Part shown: one piece after another, positions 59,986 to 64,000 of the stretch | How the letters are laid out: each line of letters begins with the position of its first letter | How positions within the stretch are numbered: position 1 is the stretch's first letter | NCBI GenBank assembly: GCA_963728395.1 | Contig: CAVSJJ010000005.1 | Span: 1 to 64,000 of the forward strand | DNA from: CAVSJJ01 sp963728395 | Lineage (GTDB): Bacteria > Actinomycetota > Actinomycetes > Actinomycetales > Dermatophilaceae | Length of the DNA: 64,000 nucleotides | Direction of reading: 5' to 3' | The notes under the pieces: model-generated | Databases searched by the model: none | Told to the model about the DNA's origin: nothing | What the model saw: only the letters and a program-made list of their open reading frames with translations | Translations under genes and position numbers: made by a program

Positions 59986-61729
59986 GCGGGATGACCTCCG
60001 CGAGGTGGGCGCGATACTCGCCGTTGGCGTCCTTCGTCAGCTTCGTGAACCACACGATGACGTACTGGCCCTTGGCGTTGCCCTTGACGGGGAAGGTGAC
60101 CGTCCCCTGGGCATCCTTCTTTTCACCGATGGCCGTCGCCTTGCTGAGCGAGCGCTCGTCGGAGACGTAGACCGTGACGTCCGCGGCGTTGGGCAGGATG
60201 AGCTGGATCTCCTTCGCCGTCACGTTGGGCCCGAGGTCGACGATGACGCCGACGCCCTTCTTGAGGCCGCCGAGCTCGGCGGTGTTGTAGCGCTCCGACG
60301 TCCACTCGGTCTTCGGGTCGCCGTCGAAGACCTTGGCGGCCTGGGAGTTGTTCTCCTGCTGGTCGCCCAGCGGGTCGAAGCCGTCCGCGCTGAGGATGGC
60401 GAGCGGCTCCAGGCCCGTCGAGCCCTCGGAGGAGGAGGGCGAGGGCTCGCTGCTGCCCGACGGGCTCGCCGACGCGCTCGTCGTGGCCCCGCCGTCGGTG
60501 GCCCCGCTGCTGAAGTCGACGGTGCTGTGCGACCCGATCCGCGAGACGCCGACGAGACCGACGATCAGGGCCGCCACGACGAAGACGGCGACGATGACGA
60601 GCGCGAGCCTGGATTCGTCGCGGTTGAGCGGCTCGGAGGGCATCATCGGGGCGGGGGCATCCTCGTCGTCGTTGGCGGTGAGTGTGGCGGCGCGCTGGCT
60701 GACGGTGCGGGCGGCGGAGGTGAGTCGGTCGGTCGCCCGGCCCATCGCCCCGGCGCCGGCTGCACCGCCGGCCAGGGCGGCCGCCCTCGCTCGCCCGGGC
60801 CTCGGCCGGTCGGCCGACCCGCCGGCGACGTGGTCCTCCCCGGCCGAGCGCACCGGGAGGACGACGGTCTGCTCCGCGGTGTCGCCCGTCTCGCCGCTCT
60901 CGCCGGTGGAGCCCGTCGCGGTGGCGCCGGAGACCCCGTCGGCGGGGGTGGTGCGGGCGGGCAGGACGACCGGCGTGCTCGGCCAGGGTGCGATCTGCGA
61001 GGCGAAGTCCCCGGGCGAGACCGGCCCCTGGTCCTCGTTGAGGGTGAGTCGGCACAGGGCGTCGAGGTCGCGCGGGACCCCGGAGGCCAACTCGGACGGG
61101 GCCGCCCACGCGCCGGCGATCCGCGGGGCCGGGGCCATCCCGGCGATGTCGTCGTGCCGCGGCCACAGGCCGGTCAGTCCGGCATACGTGATGGCGACGA
61201 CTCCCACGGCGTCAGTCCGGGATGCCTGGTCGGCCTCGACGTCGTCGGTCCGCGCGATGACTCCCGCCGTGGCGACCCCGCGCAGCTTGATCTCGCCGTC
61301 GGGGGTGCGCAGGACGTCGTCCGGGGTTAGCGCGAGGTGGTGCAGGCCGCGCTGGGCGGCGGCATCGAGGGCGGTGGCCACCTCGCCGGTGATCCGTCGC
61401 ACCTCGTCGGCGGGCAGGCCGCCGGCCTCGACGAGGTCGGTCAGCGTCGTGCAGTCGGTGAGGTCCTCCTCGACGACGAAGGCGAGGGCCTCGTCACGTC
61501 CGACGTCGAGGATGCGGGCCAGGCGGGAGGAGTCGACGGCGGCAGCGCGCCGCGCCGCGTCGAGCAGCGGGGCGCTGCGGGCGTCGTCGGCAGGCAGGCA
61601 GAGGACCTCGATGTGCCGGCCGAGGGTGGCGTCGTGCGCCGTCCAACGCTCGACGCCGTACCGCGCGCCGATGCGCCGGTCGGTCGTGTAGCGCCCGCCG
61701 AGGACGCTGCCGGTTCCCACGCCGTCCAC
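59978..61729 (-). CDS. Pseudokinase membrane protein with extracellular discoidin-like domain (MurJ partner)
   Basis: A 583-residue protein; GTG start (MDGVGTGSVLGGRYTTDRR) with GAAGGGAG 5 bases upstream. Residues 1-250 are a protein-kinase fold lacking catalytic residues: the VAIK lysine is missing (HIEVLCLP), HRD reads HLALTPDD, DFG reads RGV. A disordered Ser/Thr-rich stretch, one transmembrane helix (LALVIVAVFVVAALIVGLVG) and an outer beta-rich domain (SADGFDPLGDQQENNSQAAKVFDG to the end) follow. In mycobacteria the equivalent domains are fused to MurJ; here they are a separate gene just downstream of murJ. Confidence 0.88.
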   Translation of the reverse strand: MDGVGTGSVLGGRYTTDRRIGARYGVERWTAHDATLGRHIEVLCLPADDARSAPLLDAARRAAAVDSSRLARILDVGRDEALAFVVEEDLTDCTTLTDLVEAGGLPADEVRRITGEVATALDAAAQRGLHHLALTPDDVLRTPDGEIKLRGVATAGVIARTDDVEADQASRTDAVGVVAITYAGLTGLWPRHDDIAGMAPAPRIAGAWAAPSELASGVPRDLDALCRLTLNEDQGPVSPGDFASQIAPWPSTPVVLPARTTPADGVSGATATGSTGESGETGDTAEQTVVLPVRSAGEDHVAGGSADRPRPGRARAAALAGGAAGAGAMGRATDRLTSAARTVSQRAATLTANDDEDAPAPMMPSEPLNRDESRLALVIVAVFVVAALIVGLVGVSRIGSHSTVDFSSGATDGGATTSASASPSGSSEPSPSSSEGSTGLEPLAILSADGFDPLGDQQENNSQAAKVFDGDPKTEWTSERYNTAELGGLKKGVGVIVDLGPNVTAKEIQLILPNAADVTVYVSDERSLSKATAIGEKKDAQGTVTFPVKGNAKGQYVIVWFTKLTKDANGEYRAHLAEVIPRG

Positions 61730-61858
61730 CGGGGCTCCCTTCGGTCGGGCGGTCTGCCCCGGCGGGCCGGGGTCTGCGATGGAGCGCGCGGTGGATCGCC
61801 GCACGCGCCGGGGTGCCTGCCCATAGTAGGCGGAAGGCCTTGGCGCGTCCGGGACGAC

Positions 61859-63478
61859 TCAGGAGCGGCGCAGCCGGCGCCGGACCGGGTCGAGCAGCTC
61901 GGCGATCTCACCGACGCCGAGCAGGTGCGCGACGCCGAGGGTGGCGCCGAGCTCGACGACGCCGACGACGGCCAGGACGACCAGCCCGACGAGCCGACTC
62001 GGGGCCGGCGCGGACACGACGGCCTCGGCGAGGACGCGAAGGCCCGCCGCGATGAGGACCGCCGGCGCAGCGAGCTTGAGCAGTGTCGTCGCGAGCGAAC
62101 GCAGACCGAGCCGGCCGACCCGTCGCCGGATCAGCCCGAACCCGACGACGGCACCGCCGACGTAGGCGATCGACTGGCCCAGCGCCACGACGATGCTCGT
62201 GCGTGCGGGGGCGAGGGTCGCGGCATACAGGGTGACGGCCGTGGCGACGGCGGTGACCGTCACCTGGACCCGGAACGGCGTGCGGGCGTCCTCGTGGGCG
62301 TAGAAGAAGCGCTCGGAGAGGTAGAACCAGCCGAACGGGATGACGCCGAGCAGGAGGGGCCGGACCATCGAGGCGAGAGCGTCGGTCTCGGCGAGCGAGT
62401 TGCTGAAGTAGAGGGTCCGGGTGATCGTCGGGGCGAAGGCGAAGGCGATCGAGACGAGGGGGACGAGCAGGAGCGCGGGCATCCGGACCCCGCGCCGGAC
62501 GTCGGCGACGAGGGCCGCCTGGTCGCCGTCCCGGGCGGCGTGCGCCATCCGGGTGAACAGGGCGGTGACGAGCGAGACCGTGATGAGCGAGTGGGGGAGC
62601 ATGAAGATGAGGAAGGCGTAGTCGAACGTCGCCCGCGACGGGGTGGCCGAGCCGCTGGAGAGCGCCGTCGCCGCGCCGCTGGTCACCCGCGAGGTGACGA
62701 CGAAGCCGAGCTGGCTGACGACGACGGCGGCGAAGGTCCACGTCGCGACCTGTGAGGCGGACCGGAGCCCGAACCCGCGGAACCCCCACCGCGGCCGGTA
62801 GCGGAAGCCGATCCGGCGCAACGGGACGAGGAGCGCGAGCGCCTGGATGGCGATCGAGACGGTGGCGGTGCCGCCGAGGATCCAGATGAGCTGCGGCGTC
62901 CAGGAGGCCACCGGCACGGGCACGCCGTCGGCCACCGCGCGGAACCAGACGAGCCCGGCGATGGCGACGATGTTGGCCAGCGCCGGGACCCACATGTAGG
63001 CCGCGAACCGCGAGTGGGCATTGAGGATCTGGCCGAACAGCGTGTAGAGGCCGTAGAAGAAGATCTGCGGCAGGCAGATGACGGCGAACGCGGTCGCCAG
63101 CCGGGTCGTCTCCGGGTTGCTGTCGAGGTAGAGCCGGACGAGCAGCGGTGCGAGCGCGGTCGTCACGAGCGTCGCGACGGTGATGAGGACGAAGGCCGCC
63201 GTCATGAGCCGGTTGATGAAGTCGGCGCCGCCGTCCTCACGCTGGGTGGCCCGGACGATCTGCGGAACCATGACGGCGTTGAGAATGCCGCCGGCGAGCA
63301 GCAGGTAGAACTGGTTCGGCAGCGTGTTGGCGGTCTGGAAGGCGTCGGCGCTGTGTCCCGTCGCCCCGATGACACCGGCGAGCAGCGAGGCGCGCAGCAT
63401 CCCGAGCACCCGGCTCGCCATCGTGCCCGCGGCCATGACGGCGCCGGACCGGGCGACGGTGGCCCCGGACCCACTCAC
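61859..63478 (-). CDS. murJ: Lipid II flippase MurJ
   Basis: A 539-residue membrane protein with about 14 helices. AGTMASRVLGMLRASLLAGVIG and ANTLPNQFYLLLAGGILNAVMVPQIVRA are the MviN/MurJ start; GWFYLSERFFYAHEDARTPFRVQ is the family midpoint. It flips lipid II for peptidoglycan synthesis. GTG overlaps the upstream stop (GTGA). It lacks the C-terminal pseudokinase domain found fused in mycobacteria. Confidence 0.95.
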   Translation of the reverse strand: MSGSGATVARSGAVMAAGTMASRVLGMLRASLLAGVIGATGHSADAFQTANTLPNQFYLLLAGGILNAVMVPQIVRATQREDGGADFINRLMTAAFVLITVATLVTTALAPLLVRLYLDSNPETTRLATAFAVICLPQIFFYGLYTLFGQILNAHSRFAAYMWVPALANIVAIAGLVWFRAVADGVPVPVASWTPQLIWILGGTATVSIAIQALALLVPLRRIGFRYRPRWGFRGFGLRSASQVATWTFAAVVVSQLGFVVTSRVTSGAATALSSGSATPSRATFDYAFLIFMLPHSLITVSLVTALFTRMAHAARDGDQAALVADVRRGVRMPALLLVPLVSIAFAFAPTITRTLYFSNSLAETDALASMVRPLLLGVIPFGWFYLSERFFYAHEDARTPFRVQVTVTAVATAVTLYAATLAPARTSIVVALGQSIAYVGGAVVGFGLIRRRVGRLGLRSLATTLLKLAAPAVLIAAGLRVLAEAVVSAPAPSRLVGLVVLAVVGVVELGATLGVAHLLGVGEIAELLDPVRRRLRRS

Positions 63479-64000
63479 CGCTCGGCTCGATCCGCCGCGA
63501 GGGCCGGATGCGATGCCGCGGTGCGGGCCCGGCGGCGACGCCGGACGTTGCGGACGACGCCGAGGACGAAGGCGAGCCCGGCGAGCGCGCCGAGCGCCCA
63601 GAAGATCCAGCTCCCCGTCGGCGTGACGCTGACCTGGACCACCGCCTCCCGACCGACCTCGACCCCGGTCGGTCCGAGGATCCGGGCGGTGAGCCGCACC
63701 TGTCCCGCGGCGAGCGCCGTGGCGTCGGCGGTGATCGCCGCGCGGCTGTGCGGCCCGATCCGCACGGTGCTGGGGGGCGAGTCGATCCGCAGCCGCGGGC
63801 TGTCGGGCACGAGCTCGACGGTCAGGTGGTCGACCTCGACGTCGAGGTCGTTGACGACGGCCAGCTGCACGCGCCCCCGGTCCGCGAGGAAGGTGATCGT
63901 CTGCGGGGCGACGTGGACGGCCGTCGTCGTCGCGTCGACCTCGTCGGCGATGCTCGAGTAGAGACCGGTCCAGGCCGGGCCCATCCCGCGCCAGGAAGCC
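63475..64000 (-). CDS. DUF6049-type membrane protein, C-terminal part (gene runs off the window)
   Basis: The last 175 residues of a gene whose start lies beyond the right edge; the reading frame is open to base 64000 (SWRGMGPAWTGLYSSIADEVDATTT). It has beta-rich extracellular sequence, one transmembrane helix (GSWIFWALGALAGLAFVLGVV) and a basic cytoplasmic tail. It matches the C-terminus of the large exported protein encoded before murJ in actinobacteria (Rv3909-like). Its function in cell-wall assembly is inferred from synteny. Confidence 0.8.
   Translation of the reverse strand, partial: ASWRGMGPAWTGLYSSIADEVDATTTAVHVAPQTITFLADRGRVQLAVVNDLDVEVDHLTVELVPDSPRLRIDSPPSTVRIGPHSRAAITADATALAAGQVRLTARILGPTGVEVGREAVVQVSVTPTGSWIFWALGALAGLAFVLGVVRNVRRRRRARTAASHPALAADRAER

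Noticed and set aside
59978..61729. Active serine/threonine kinase
   Set aside because: The VAIK lysine, HRD and DFG motifs are all missing.
6481..64000. GGCATAC as a replication-orienting (KOPS-like) sequence
   Set aside because: Left of oriC the two orientations are about equal (19 and 16 by hand), so no polarity.

Overview
The window is about 72% G+C with actinobacterial codon use, GTG starts, leaderless-looking promoters and a complete replication-origin neighbourhood. It is the origin region of a chromosome from the Actinomycetota, most likely a Micrococcales / Intrasporangiaceae-like soil or activated-sludge bacterium. That placement is inferred from gene order and protein style; no 16S gene is present.

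Layout, left to right. (1) 1-11,005: an integrated element abutting the 3' end of a tRNA-Ala gene. It carries five accessory genes that look like phage defence (an AbiJ-type HEPN protein, a second HEPN-like protein, a PD-(D/E)xK nuclease-like protein and two uncharacterised proteins sharing an N-terminal motif), a conjugative relaxase broken by about a dozen frameshifts, an excisionase and a tyrosine integrase. (2) 11,006-16,909: tRNA-Ala, a 39-residue DLW-39 protein, tRNA-Ile, a DUF3566 membrane protein, gyrA and gyrB. (3) 17,189-22,047: a rhomboid-like protein without visible catalytic residues, a thioesterase, a lipoprotein, an M4 metalloprotease fused to its own inhibitor-like domain, and an LCP ligase. 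(4) 22,113-42,853: a complete phenol meta-cleavage locus. It has a multicomponent phenol hydroxylase (five recognisable subunits plus one unknown), two near-identical catechol 2,3-dioxygenases, an XylT-type ferredoxin, the oxalocrotonate branch down to acetyl-CoA, a branched-chain-type ABC importer and two IclR regulators. (5) 43,042-50,330: an enoyl-CoA hydratase-family gene, dciA, recF, gnd, dnaN, oriC and dnaA. (6) 50,898-64,000: rpmH, rnpA, yidD, yidC, jag, rsmG, parA, parB, then on the other strand trxA, trxB, an anti-sigma-like gene, sigM, a pseudokinase gene, murJ and the end of a DUF6049 gene.

How it works together. Phenol is hydroxylated to catechol, cleaved to 2-hydroxymuconic semialdehyde, oxidised, tautomerised, decarboxylated, hydrated, and split to pyruvate and acetaldehyde, which becomes acetyl-CoA. 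No hydrolytic-branch enzyme is present. Five TTCC-N7-GGAA inverted repeats, each 83-112 bases upstream of a start codon in this locus, look like one IclR-type regulon. The locus lies inside the normally contiguous dnaA-dnaN-recF-dciA-gyrB-gyrA block, separating dciA from gyrB by about 27 kb and placing phenol catabolism very close to the origin.

Other notable signals: a heptamer GGCATAC/GTATGCC strongly over-represented everywhere except the first 6 kb, two families of intergenic palindromic repeats attached to gene 3' ends, and parS sites translated inside an N-terminal extension of ParA.
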